Positions 18,823-27,843 of a DNA stretch of 64,000 bases are shown one piece after another. This DNA comes from CALNXN01 sp942490645 (GTDB lineage Bacteria > Pseudomonadota > Alphaproteobacteria > Rhodobacterales > Rhodobacteraceae), in NCBI GenBank assembly GCA_942490645.1, contig CALNXN010000009.1, positions 124,001-188,000 of the forward strand. Direction: 5' to 3'. The translations under genes were made by a program, and so were the position numbers. How positions within the stretch are numbered: the first letter of the stretch is position 1; each line of letters opens with the position of its first letter. Below the pieces are notes generated by a model. It made no database searches, was not told where the DNA came from, and was given only the letters and a program-made list of their open reading frames with translations.

Positions 18823-19320
18823 TCTTAGTGTGGTCCAACAGGAGTTGGACCGCGCGTAGATTGCCAGTTTCCGTGTAGATCTGCGTCACTTTTGGTCGTC
18901 GCATGGAGTGTGTTCCGTAGGCACCCACTCAAGACCAATGGATGTGACCCAACCTCTGACGATCCGCGTGTTGGCGGGTCGAGATTGCAGGCGCTCATGG
19001 TAGCGACGCGACCAGAGGTACTCTGAGCCGAACATGACTTCATACTCCATCCATTTCTAGACAGAGGTGCGCGCTCCTTCGGAAATCTCAGAGCGCACGG
19101 GTTTCCGCGTTTTGCTTTGCAGCACTGACGCCCGTTCCTTGGTCTGACCGGACTATGACGTCGACTACCTTCATTTTGATCAGATCAAAGCCTCGAAGTT
19201 TGCTGTCTATCGCCATATTGAAGAGCGTGAGGTCGCGATGGTTCTCGGCAAGCTCAAGCCTCACTCGGATCGCCCAGAGAGGCTTGGGTTTGAGAGGTCG
19301 CTTTTGACCAACACTGCGGC
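18823..19320 (-). pseudogene. Tyrosine recombinase/integrase remnant
   Basis: The minus strand shows integrase-like sequence through a frameshift and stops: KPLWAIRVRLELAENHRDLT, then LFNMAIDSKLRGFDLIKMKV, a shift near 19103, then KPVRSEISEGARTS, an in-frame stop, KWMEYEVMFGSEYLW, RIVRGWVTSIGLEW, and finally SMRRPKVTQIYTETGNLRAV and QLLLDHTKMDST, where the catalytic HxxR box region is recognisable. It ends at the junction with the phosphate-locus fragment, so the last active-site tyrosine is missing. The frameshift, stop codons and truncation make it non-functional. A shorter piece of a similar gene occurs near 47.2 kb. Confidence 0.72.
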
Positions 19321-19756
19321 CCTTGTTCCCAGCAAGGCGGAGCGCGCGAATGGTAGATAAGTTTGGTGTTTCTATGACTGATCTTCCGATCTGCCATGCC
19401 CTCCCACAACGACAACCCGACGTTGACCAAGGCAAAATTTCACTCGATGCTGCGCTGCATCCGATGTCAGCTGCGAGCCCAAAGCACCTGATGCAGCGGC
19501 GCACACGATTGGCCGCGGTCAACATTCTGCACAGCTGCGTAGCTTGCAAAATTCGCGGGCCAAGGTTACCGTCTGCGCGTGTCAATGGAGATTTTATGAC
19601 CCGATAATGTGGGGAGGCAAAACGCCCTCCCGGTGCAAATCTAAACCATGTTGACGCTGCGAATTCTCGCCGTGGCGATCCTATTTTTGCATCGTAGTCT
19701 ATCTATACATTATGGCGCGGGCTTGACCCGTGCCCCGAAGATGAAAGTTCACAACA
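19321..19756. other. Non-coding stretch upstream of rsgA
   Basis: I see no convincing gene here. A minus-strand frame continues upstream of the integrase remnant to 19585 but has no recognisable content. The last 100 nt must hold the rsgA promoter, which I could not define. Confidence 0.5.
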
Positions 19757-20842
19757 ATGACACGGGACTATTCCCAATTTTTGCCGCCTTCGGGTTCTGG
19801 CAAAATTCCAAAACGCGAGGCTTCGCCACTGGAGAAACTCGGCTGGAATCCATACTTTGGCCAACAAACGAGCACAGACAGCACTGTCGTCACACCGCCC
19901 GTTCGAGTGATTGAAGTCCACCGAACCGGCTTGCACGTCCTAGGTGAAGGTGTTGATATCCTCATTCCGCCAGGGCCAGAAGCAACGGTGGGTGATTGGC
20001 TGCTCTACGATCAACTCCACCCCTCCAAAAGTCAGGTTCTGCAACGCAAAAGCGTGTTTGAGCGTCGTGCGCCAGGTTCAGACCGCAAGCGGCAACTGAT
20101 TGCTGCGAATGTGGATACGGTCTTTATCGTGTCTTCGTGCAACAAGGACTTCAACATTGCACGCCTTGAGCGCTATGTTGCCTTGGCATTCGAAGCGGAT
20201 GTCACACCTGTGATCTTGCTCACCAAGGCAGATCTTTGTGATGATCCCGAGCCTTACGTCGACGAGGCAAGTGCGATTTCAAACCGTGTTTTGGTGGAAG
20301 TCCTAAATGCCTTGAGTGAGGAACCAATCACCAAGCTTGCGCCATGGTGCAAACCGGGACAAACAGTTGCATTTCTTGGGTCATCCGGTGTTGGAAAATC
20401 CACATTGGTCAATGCGTTGTTGAGGGATGGCGTCGTGGATACGGCTTCCATTCGAGAAGATGACAGCAAAGGTCGCCACACGACAACGCGGCGACAATTG
20501 CACTTTACGCCTGAAGGCTGCGCGGTGTTGGATACCCCTGGTATGCGAGAGCTTCAGTTGACGGATGTTGAAGCGGGGATCGCAGATTTGTTTGCGGATC
20601 TGGTCGCTTTGGCGGGCCAGTGTCGTTTTAGGGATTGCAAACATGAAACCGAACCTGGCTGTGCTCTTCAAAACGCACTGGAGCATGGAGACATTGACCG
20701 CGCCAGATTTGCGCGCTGGAACAAATTGGCGGCTGAAGAGCGGTTTAACGCCGCCTCTTTGGCTAACCGAAAATCCGCTGAAAAAGCCTTTCAAAAACGG
20801 ATCAACTCAGTTCTGCAGAAAACCAGAAAGCCGAAAAAATGA
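19757..20842 (+). CDS. rsgA: Small ribosomal subunit biogenesis GTPase RsgA
   Basis: This 361-residue circularly permuted GTPase helps late maturation of the 30S subunit. An OB-fold N-terminal domain is followed by G4 TKADL (156-160), then G1 GSSGVGKST (208-216), then G3 DTPGM, the diagnostic permuted order. A C-terminal zinc site is formed by CRFRDCKHETEPGC. The N-terminal extension of about 40 residues resembles the longer YjeQ/EngC forms. Its stop overlaps the start of the next gene by 4 nt. Confidence 0.95.
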   Translation: MTRDYSQFLPPSGSGKIPKREASPLEKLGWNPYFGQQTSTDSTVVTPPVRVIEVHRTGLHVLGEGVDILIPPGPEATVGDWLLYDQLHPSKSQVLQRKSVFERRAPGSDRKRQLIAANVDTVFIVSSCNKDFNIARLERYVALAFEADVTPVILLTKADLCDDPEPYVDEASAISNRVLVEVLNALSEEPITKLAPWCKPGQTVAFLGSSGVGKSTLVNALLRDGVVDTASIREDDSKGRHTTTRRQLHFTPEGCAVLDTPGMRELQLTDVEAGIADLFADLVALAGQCRFRDCKHETEPGCALQNALEHGDIDRARFARWNKLAAEERFNAASLANRKSAEKAFQKRINSVLQKTRKPKK

Positions 20843-21267
20843 TCCGCAAGTACAAAGCTGAAGACACCGATGCACTGATCACAGTTTGGGAAAACGCAGA
20901 AGCGCTTGCGCATCCCTTCCTACCAAGCAAAGTCAGAGACCAAGTGCGCAAAGACATGCGCAATTCGTATCTTCCAAATGCTGAAACCTGGGTGTTGGAG
21001 GACGACGGTGTCCCAGTTGGCTTTATCGCGATGATGAAAAACGAAATTGGCGGCTTGTTCCTTGATCCTTCCGAGCAGGGCGAAGGAAAGGGGTCCCAGA
21101 TGGTCGATCACGTTGTGTTATTGAAAGGACCGCTTACAGTCGAAGTCTTAAAGCACAACAAAATCGGCATGTCGTTTTACGAACGTTATGGATTTGAGGT
21201 GATCGGCGAGGGCACCTTTGATGTGACTGGCGACAAAACACTCAAGATGGCTATGCCGGAAACCTGA
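20839..21267 (+). CDS. GNAT family N-acetyltransferase
   Basis: This 142-residue acetyltransferase starts inside the rsgA stop (ATGA overlap). It has an N-terminal MIRKYKAEDTDALITVWENA typical of YjaB-like members, the acetyl-CoA pyrophosphate loop EQGEGKGS near residue 79 and the C-terminal SFYERYGFEVIGEGTFD. The acceptor substrate is unknown; protein or small-molecule amines are possible. Coupling to rsgA is positional and need not imply a ribosomal role. Confidence 0.87.
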   Translation: MIRKYKAEDTDALITVWENAEALAHPFLPSKVRDQVRKDMRNSYLPNAETWVLEDDGVPVGFIAMMKNEIGGLFLDPSEQGEGKGSQMVDHVVLLKGPLTVEVLKHNKIGMSFYERYGFEVIGEGTFDVTGDKTLKMAMPET

Positions 21268-21498
21268 CAGTCGTGTGGAAGGCATTGTTGGACAGTGCCT
21301 TTCGCAGACAATCAAATGGTAAGGAGAAATCCGGGTTATCTTATCGAAGGACAGCCAAGTCCCGCAGACCAGACCTGCGTGCGCGGCGTGGCAAATGACC
21401 GTTCCATACCAAAAAAACCAAGAAGCCGGCAGTTTCGGAAACCATGGGTCCGGCAAAAACTCTGGTCAAAAGATGCTGGTTCTTATTAATGTCGGTCG

Positions 21499-22521
21499 AT
21501 GATCGCATTCCCGATAACCTGGCTGGCCGGCGTCCTAATGACAGTCGCCGCGTACATTCTTGCCTGGAATACACGCGTTCCTGGTCGCTCCAGATTTTTC
21601 CTCTGCGCCTTTCTTCTCTGTCTGGTACTCCTGTCTATTTTGCTTGGACTGCGGGTTTCATCAGACTGGCTTTGGCCTGCCCAGGCGCAACCCTTTGTCG
21701 CTGTTTTGGCGGCTCCTTCCGCCTATCTCGGATTTGCCGCCCAGGCCGTGGACACCAAAGCGCGCTGGAACAGAATTTTGCTTCTCAACGGCGGGGTTGT
21801 CGCGCTCACGTTGTTAGGTTTGGCATCACCGCTACAGGTTTCTGCTGATGTGTTTATTCTGGCCATCAACTGTCTCTATATTGTGCGGATGACAGGCTTG
21901 TTAAGTTTTGGCCCCGATGATTTCCTTTCCGTACCGCCACATGCAACCGGCCTTTGGCGCGCCGCGATATCCGCAACCATTGCGTTGATCGGACTGATGA
22001 TTGTCGCTGATGGTTTGGTCTTTGCGATCAACCTTATGACGAGCAAGCCACATCTCGTGACGCTTCTGACCGGGGTTTCGGGTCTTTTCGTCGGGTTCGT
22101 CTTTGTCGTCGCATTGATAGGCGTGCCGTTAATCCTGCGCGCATCGCAAGGAGCCGCCCCGGACAACGTGACACCATCTGACGCGGACCACGCCTTGATG
22201 CAGATCCTTAACGAGGTCATGAAAGACAAAGAGCTTTTTCGCGACAGCGATCTGACCTTGGCGCGGCTTGCGAAACGCCTTTCCGTTCCGGCCCGCGATC
22301 TGTCCGGCGCAATTAACCGCACGACCTCAGAAAACTTTTCGCGGTTCATCAATCGGTATCGTATCGCCTATGCGAAGGGCGCCCTGAAGGGAACCGATCT
22401 CCCGGTGACGGAGGTCATGTTCGAGTCCGGTTTCCTTTCAAAATCCAGTTTCAATACCGAATTCCGACGCGTAACGGGACAGACGCCCTCAGAGTTCCGA
22501 TCCAAGGGCGCAGACGGTTAA
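21499..22521 (+). CDS. AraC family transcriptional regulator with N-terminal membrane domain
   Basis: This 340-residue protein has about seven hydrophobic segments in its first 215 residues (for example WLAGVLMTVAAYILAW and VTLLTGVSGLFVGFVFVVAL), then a cytoplasmic AraC-type DNA-binding domain with SDLTLARLAKRLSVPARDLS as the first helix-turn-helix and VTEVMFESGFLSKSSFNTEF as the second. Such membrane-embedded AraC regulators are known in proteobacteria, but targets and signals are mostly undefined. The convergent secreted protein gene behind it is the nearest candidate partner. Ligand and targets are unknown. Confidence 0.87.
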   Translation: MIAFPITWLAGVLMTVAAYILAWNTRVPGRSRFFLCAFLLCLVLLSILLGLRVSSDWLWPAQAQPFVAVLAAPSAYLGFAAQAVDTKARWNRILLLNGGVVALTLLGLASPLQVSADVFILAINCLYIVRMTGLLSFGPDDFLSVPPHATGLWRAAISATIALIGLMIVADGLVFAINLMTSKPHLVTLLTGVSGLFVGFVFVVALIGVPLILRASQGAAPDNVTPSDADHALMQILNEVMKDKELFRDSDLTLARLAKRLSVPARDLSGAINRTTSENFSRFINRYRIAYAKGALKGTDLPVTEVMFESGFLSKSSFNTEFRRVTGQTPSEFRSKGADG

Positions 22522-22548
22522 ATCACGCCTGCGCGCCGGTTTTCATGG

Positions 22549-23112
22549 CTAGATACTCTGGCAGGAAACCGGTCTTGCCTTCATCCAAAAGACATCTTCA
22601 AGGATATTGCGACCTGGGTTGATGACAAAGCCGAAGCCTGCGTCGAGTCCGGATTGGAGCACAATATCTGCATCTGGCTCCATATGATCACTGACGCTGT
22701 ACATGTCGCTTACAACGTCGCGACCTTTCGCCAGATCTCTGGCAACCTGCCTGCTTGTGATAACGAAGTGGATCGGTTCAGCCAGATGTCCTTTTATCGA
22801 CTCGCCACCCAAATCCCCTGCGACAAACCGGACAGGAATGTTCAGGCACAATCCCGGTTGATCGGTGCGCAGGATCACTTTGCCGCTTCCGGCTTTGCCG
22901 CGCAAAGCAAGAAGGTTCACTTCGCGCGGTCGATCGACCAACAGAAATCCGAAGGCCCCAGCGGGAATATTTTGCCCGGCGCTGGTAATCACTTCTTCTC
23001 GCGTGGCAATCGCATCTGTGTCGCGCAGGGCATCGGCCTGCGCTGAGAGCGCCGAAAATGCGCCGATAAGAACAGCCACCAAAGGCAGCTGAAATGATAG
23101 TGGGTTCGACAT
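22549..23112 (-). CDS. Secreted protein of unknown function
   Basis: This 187-residue protein has a clear signal peptide (LVAVLIGAFSALSAQADA, cleavage expected after the AQADA region). The mature part is hydrophilic, with one cysteine near LCLNIPVR and one near the C-terminus (PVSCQSI), which could form a disulfide. I recognise no family. It is convergent with the AraC regulator, 27 nt apart. Confidence 0.7.
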   Translation of the reverse strand: MSNPLSFQLPLVAVLIGAFSALSAQADALRDTDAIATREEVITSAGQNIPAGAFGFLLVDRPREVNLLALRGKAGSGKVILRTDQPGLCLNIPVRFVAGDLGGESIKGHLAEPIHFVITSRQVARDLAKGRDVVSDMYSVSDHMEPDADIVLQSGLDAGFGFVINPGRNILEDVFWMKARPVSCQSI

Positions 23113-23518
23113 TGTCGTGTCCTTCTATGAGTTTCGCTTGGGCCGCAGGCGCGACCCTCACTCATGAACACCGGACTTGCTGGAGGACTCGCCCGAATAC
23201 ATGATTCAGAACGTTCTCGATCGTGATTCAAAACGAAATATCTGCGCAGTGGACGTCCGCATTGCAGCCATCTAACTGGTCAACCAATTCAGCCTTGCAG
23301 CGAATTCACCCTTTTTCCACGGAGCGGACGCTCATCCTGTCGCTCGTGAGATATGCAGCGAATGCCCGGTCCGAACCCACAGCAGATCACGTGGGTCGCG
23401 TCGTCAATACGTGGTCGAATTCGCATGTCGCGGACAAAGCCGATCAATGATCAAGGTCTCCTGCTCAAACCTCGATCGTCATAGCCACAGGCACTTTGAT
23501 GAGTTAGCAATTTCTAGC
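23113..23518. other. Intergenic stretch, no gene seen
   Basis: The 400 nt between the secreted-protein start and the D-aminoacylase remnant contain only short frames without ribosome sites. A short imperfect direct repeat (GATTCAGAACG and GATTCAAAACG, about 23203-23234) lies in it; no meaning is assigned. The promoter of the secreted-protein gene should be near 23115-23180. Confidence 0.5.
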
Positions 23519-24090
23519 TTATTTACGCCGGAGCGGTCTTCCTGGTCGCGCTCCGGTCGTATGGCCTTCTGCCCAAATGCAGGAACCGTTGGCAAAGACC
23601 ATCTCGATGCCTTTGGTTGCGCGACACGGATCGGCGAAATCCGCAACATCAAGGATTGTCTCTGGATCGAACAGAACCAGATCGGCAAAACTTCCGCTCT
23701 GGAGCACCCCGCGGCCCTTCAAACCAAAGGTCGTTGCGGTCAAACCGGTCATTTTGTGCACTGCTGTTTCCAGCGGGAACAAGTTTTCGTCCCGGGAATA
23801 ATGCCCCAACACCCGTGGAAAGGTACCCCATGCCCTGGGGTGGGGATGCTTGTCATGCAAGATGCCATCCGACCCAATCATAGTATTGGGGTAGCTCAGG
23901 ATGCGCTATACGTCGTCTTCACTCATCTGGAAATATACCGCGCCGCCAGGTACCAACCGTTTAGCTGATTCCAGCTTGGAGCACCCCATTTCGGCGGCAA
24001 TATCGGACAAGTCGCGTCCCGACGCGTCAGGCATCTTGTCTTACAAGGTAATGACGACACGGTCGCATTTCGCAACGCGTTCGGGCTGAA
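23519..24090 (-). pseudogene. N-acyl-D-amino-acid deacylase (D-aminoacylase), C-terminal remnant
   Basis: Minus-strand sequence reads as the last third of a D-aminoacylase: DASGRDLSDIAAEMG, a broken helix with an in-frame stop near 23908, then MIGSDGILHDKHPHPRAWGT, FPRVLGHYSRDENLFPLETA and FADLVLFDPETILDVADFAD. The metal-site aspartate region MIGSDG is retained, but the N-terminal two thirds are gone and stops interrupt the frame. The remnant ends a few nt from a LysR remnant facing the other way that also lacks its 5' part. Confidence 0.75.
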
Positions 24091-24096
24091 GAATCG

Positions 24097-24729
24097 TTGA
24101 ACTGGCTGAATACGGATAGTCTGTTGACCTCAATGCTGCCCAACAAGTTGCTGAACAGGGCCGGGGGCCACCGGCTGCTGATGAAACTGCAATCCGCCTA
24201 CCCGGAAGACGGTGCGGCTCTCCTGCTCACCAAGCAGGTAGATATCCTTGATGCATACGAGACAAAGCGCAGGCCGTTGTTTGGGCAGGTTCCCGATCTT
24301 GCACGAGCCCTCATCTCAACCGACAGATTTGTTCCAGTGACGGCAGGTGACAGGATTGCCGATAAACTCAAGCGCCGTTTGGGGGACGCAGATCATACGA
24401 CCATACAGGTCGTTACATTTCCGCGCCGAAGTTTTTTTGGACAAATCCTATGGGAAGACGTGGCCAAATCTCTCCCGGCAAACGTTCGGCTCGACCCTTT
24501 GATCGAATCCGGTCTGTCCACTGGCGTCATTCAATTCGTGCTTGCAGGCGCTGGTATCGCTTGGCTGCCCATGGTCATTGCCGCACCTTACGTAAAAAGT
24601 GGTGAGATCAAACTGCTGGATGATGTTCTTCCATCAGAGGACCTCTACGCCTACTGCCTCCGTGTTCGGCGCTCGGAAGTAAAAGGGGAAAGTTTTGTCT
24701 GGGATGTTCTCACAGAAGGCTCCCAGTAA
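24097..24729 (+). pseudogene. LysR family regulator lacking its DNA-binding domain
   Basis: This open frame of 210 codons encodes a LysR-type effector-binding domain (AYPEDGAALLLTKQVDILDA, STGVIQFVLAGAGIAWLPMV) without the N-terminal helix-turn-helix of about 90 residues. The reading frame is intact, but there is no strong ribosome site, and the 5' end coincides with the broken end of the divergent D-aminoacylase. In intact genomes such regulator and enzyme pairs are divergent around a shared promoter, so one deletion probably removed both starts. It may be expressed but cannot bind DNA by itself. Confidence 0.65.
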
Positions 24730-24746
24730 AGCAGTCTGTTACCGAC

Positions 24747-25320
24747 ATGCCAATGAGCGGACGCTTATTGCAAGCCCAGTATTCATCGCTTGGGTTCTTG
24801 CGTCCCTACGAACTGACTTCAACCCGGAGCGTTATCAGTTTGCGTCGTCTGTTCTGTGTCGCGATGACTCGTGCACGTCGATCAGTAACCGACCTTGCGG
24901 ATCGTGAGAAATCATCTGTCTTTGCCCGTGAGCTTGTCGAGAATCCATAATACCGTGCCATCGAACTTAGATAGTTAGTAGTGTCGCTGAACATCAATGC
25001 GGGACTTGTGGCGGCCACATGTTGGCACAAACTTCAAAGAAAGACCGCCACTGTTATCAGTGTAAGCATCGTTACCTGTCTCACGAAATGCTAAGGCCCT
25101 GAAGCGAATGTGGGAAAGACCTGCGCGCTACAGATAAGAGATACACCAGTACTTTGGTTTGTAGTTGCGCCGCGACATTACCTGCCCGCCCAGAGTGTTC
25201 GGACGGCTTGCTGGTCAAACGCATGGGCAAGTGGGGAAAGCTCTTGAGTTGTCTGAACTATCCGCAATGCAAAGGGAAATGCAATTTGCCGACAGAGTTT
25301 ACTAAGCCGTGGAGGCAAAG
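24747..25320 (+). pseudogene. Helicase remnant (UvrD/Rep-type C-terminus with zinc ribbons)
   Basis: The first 67 codons contain LRRLFCVAMTRARRSVTDLA and REKSSVFARELVENP, matching the motif VI region and tail of UvrD-like helicases. Further on, in other frames, there are cysteine pairs (CYQCKHRYLS) and ECSDGLLVKRMGKWGKLLSC followed by NYPQCKGKC, a topoisomerase-type zinc ribbon. Frameshifts and stops separate the pieces and all N-terminal helicase motifs are missing. It is a decayed C-terminal scrap. Confidence 0.5.
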
Positions 25321-25764
25321 GTAGTTCTGGTTCTATTGCCAACCTGCTGAACTATCGGTCAAAGCTGGTTGCAATTCATGAATTCGCGATCAGTAGATAG
25401 CTTACAATTTCCTCAAAGCAGGCAGTCAAGATAGGCAGGTCAAACGTCCCCTTTGCAGACTTTCCAGACCTTCGCCGCCATCCGCGCGATGACCGCTTCC
25501 ACGATTGCGCTGCACTACGTGTTCGCCAGCGCAGTCGGGCTTGAGGACGCCAATGTCTCAGATCACTGGATCACCCGAAAATCACCGCGTGGCGCGTTCG
25601 CGCTTTTTTGGCCGAAAACCACCAATACCTAACCTTCTAAAATCGTCCACATGTTCTTCCCAGCACTTAAGCCCATCGAAACTTGATCAGACGATAGAGT
25701 CGGAAAGGATTGCGTGCATTCCATCTCTTTGTTGCATCTTAAATGAGTTTGAAGGTTTTGAGCT
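25321..25764. other. Intergenic stretch, no gene seen
   Basis: This stretch holds only short frames. A segment near 25480-25600 on the plus strand reads for about 45 codons without a stop (ASTIALHYVFASAVGLEDAN), but I cannot assign it. The promoter of the Hint-domain gene is expected at the end. Confidence 0.4.
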
Positions 25765-27093
25765 ATGGCAAGAGTCGCGCTGTGGACATTTGATGAGGCA
25801 CCCGGTTCGGGCACAGCGGCGGACTCTGAAATTGGCGACGGGACGGCCCAGGACGGGGTCTTCCAAAACGGTGCAACCACGACCGGTTCTGGCTCAGGAA
25901 CTTTCGATGGCAGCAACGATTACGTCGAAATCCCGACTGATGCAGGTTTTGATCTCGACGCCGGCTCGGTTGTCATTCCGTTTACTCAAGGCACACCGCC
26001 TCGACAGGTGATGATGTGCCATATGGGAGCAACCCCGGCACAGACGCTGTTTCTTGCGGCGCTACTGGATATGGCGGTGGCAGGCATCTCCGGGATCTTC
26101 ATCCAATCCGACGGAAGTATCGGCGTGCGCCATCAGACCGCCGACGAAACGTTCGATTTTTCGGGCGGCAATGTCTCGCTGGGGCAGCCAACTACGATTG
26201 TCTACTCATGGAGTCCGACCGGCAGTCAGTTGACCGTTGATGGTATCGTTGTCGATACTGGTTCAGAAGCGCTCACTCTGGCCGGAAACGCGGAGCCGAT
26301 CACCATCGGGGCGTCACAGGCGCATAGTTCTGTCGGCACAACCGACGATCTGAGGGGCTTTTTTCACGGTGAAATTGACAGGGTCGCGATCCATGATGAG
26401 CCTGTCGAGGCAGACACAATCCCGTGCTTCGCACAAGGCACTTTGATCCTGACTCCGAACGGCGCAGTTTCGGTCGAAAACCTGTGCGTCGGTGATCTGG
26501 TGTTTACTATGAACCATGGTCCACAGCCTATTCGCTGGATAGGTTCGCGTAGTGTTGAATTGGGACAAACCGCCGGTGTCGGTAACAGGTTTCGTCCGGT
26601 TCGAATTACGGCCGGTGCCCTTGGATGCGGCTTACCGACGCGCGATTTGCTTGTGCTCACGTCAGGACTGCATATGCTGATTTCATCCATTTTTTCCGGA
26701 AGTATGTTTGGCAGTGCCAACGTGCTGGGCGCAGCAATCAAGCTGACGGCGTTGCCAGGGATATTTGTCGATGAGAACATCAACTGTGTTGAGTATTTCC
26801 ACCTAATGTTTGATCAGCACGAGGTGATCTTCGCGGAGGACGCCCCGACGGAGAGCCTTTACGCAGGTGCCGAAGCTATGAAGGCAATATCGTCGCAGGC
26901 GCGGCAAGAGATTATTGCGCTTTTTCCTGAATTAGAAGCCGAGAGCTACGCACCAGAGCCAGCGTATCAAATTCCACTTGGCCGACTTCAGAAGAAGTTA
27001 GTTTCTCGTCATAAGAAAAACAACAAACTGCTGTTGGAAACATTCGCCACAGTAGCAGAGGCCGGACGTTTTCGACAGGAATTCCGAGTATGA
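25765..27093 (+). CDS. LamG-like and Hint-domain protein
   Basis: This 442-residue protein has two domains. Residues 1-210 look like a concanavalin-A/LamG jelly roll (ALWTFDEAPGSG, FDGSNDYVEIPTDAGFDLDA, FHGEIDRVAIHDEPV). From residue 221 a Hint (hedgehog/intein-type) domain begins with the essential cysteine in PCFAQGTLILTPNGAVSVEN, then LCVGDLVFTMNHGPQPIRWI, and ends with a C-terminal region rich in charged residues. Hint_2 proteins with variable N-terminal carbohydrate-binding-like domains are abundant in Rhodobacterales and often secreted by type I systems, but no classical signal is visible. I see no C-terminal extein and no final His-Asn splice pair, so splicing is not predicted. Function unknown. 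Confidence 0.8.
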   Translation: MARVALWTFDEAPGSGTAADSEIGDGTAQDGVFQNGATTTGSGSGTFDGSNDYVEIPTDAGFDLDAGSVVIPFTQGTPPRQVMMCHMGATPAQTLFLAALLDMAVAGISGIFIQSDGSIGVRHQTADETFDFSGGNVSLGQPTTIVYSWSPTGSQLTVDGIVVDTGSEALTLAGNAEPITIGASQAHSSVGTTDDLRGFFHGEIDRVAIHDEPVEADTIPCFAQGTLILTPNGAVSVENLCVGDLVFTMNHGPQPIRWIGSRSVELGQTAGVGNRFRPVRITAGALGCGLPTRDLLVLTSGLHMLISSIFSGSMFGSANVLGAAIKLTALPGIFVDENINCVEYFHLMFDQHEVIFAEDAPTESLYAGAEAMKAISSQARQEIIALFPELEAESYAPEPAYQIPLGRLQKKLVSRHKKNNKLLLETFATVAEAGRFRQEFRV

Positions 27094-27843
27094 GTTCATC
27101 ACGGCCTTGGCAAGCTTGAAGCGTGGCAACCGAAGACGAATTGGCCCTGACGCCGCGCATCTGCAATTGCGGCAGAGTGGGTTCTGTGCACGGGGGTCTT
27201 TCACGGCGTCTGAATGTGAGCCACCGTCGAACTACGAAATTCGGTCTGCAAAACGAAGTGGTTTATGCTCAGGGATAGCAGCAGGAGAGCATGAAGCGCT
27301 GAAAACGTGGATCTTGCGTGAATACGGTGATCCTTGATCAGCTTGATCAAAGAGGCCGTTCGTCGCTACCGCAGCATCAATTACTTCGGGCTCAGAGTTG
27401 CCGTTCTTCGCACAAAAGGCGAGCGCCTGCTTTTCATAATGCTGATCATGCAACTTGCGAGACCATCGAACCGGGCGGAAACTGGGCTTTCGCGACGGGT
27501 GCAAACCGGTCGCGCCCAGGTCTCGAAAGCTGACATCCAAATGGACTTTGGACGGGAGGGTTTGTTGCGCGACCGTAAGTTGGGTTATCGTCGGGGACTG
27601 AAGTTTGAGCGGTCGCAGAGTGCATTTACTTGGCGAAAACCCCACAAATGCTTCGCGCGCGGAGCTTGCGCGCGGCGGGCAAGCCGGTTGTATGCGCAAA
27701 CCACTGCGGATACTTGGCGGCCAGAATTTATTCTCCCGGTAGAGCCGTTGTTTCAAGAGCATAAAAGGCGTGAACATCGAGGTCTGAAATTGGGCTAAAA
27801 ACGAGCGGTCTTGCTCTTTCAGAAAGCCAGGATTTGCATTTTT
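27094..27843. other. Intergenic stretch without a convincing gene
   Basis: A 154-codon plus-strand frame (27334-27798) and a 181-codon minus-strand frame overlap each other almost fully, but neither has a ribosome site, recognisable domain or typical composition. The stretch is probably decayed DNA between the Hint gene and nirV. Confidence 0.5.

Noticed and set aside
18832..18851. Inverted repeat GGTCCAAC...GTTGGACC that looked like an insertion-sequence end or terminator
   Set aside because: It lies inside the integrase relic, where the minus strand encodes VQLLLDHT; the symmetry is explained by coding sequence and no T-run follows.
27232..27798. Two overlapping frames of 154 and 181 codons on opposite strands
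   Set aside because: There is no domain, ribosome site or typical composition on either strand, so I could not support either as a gene.
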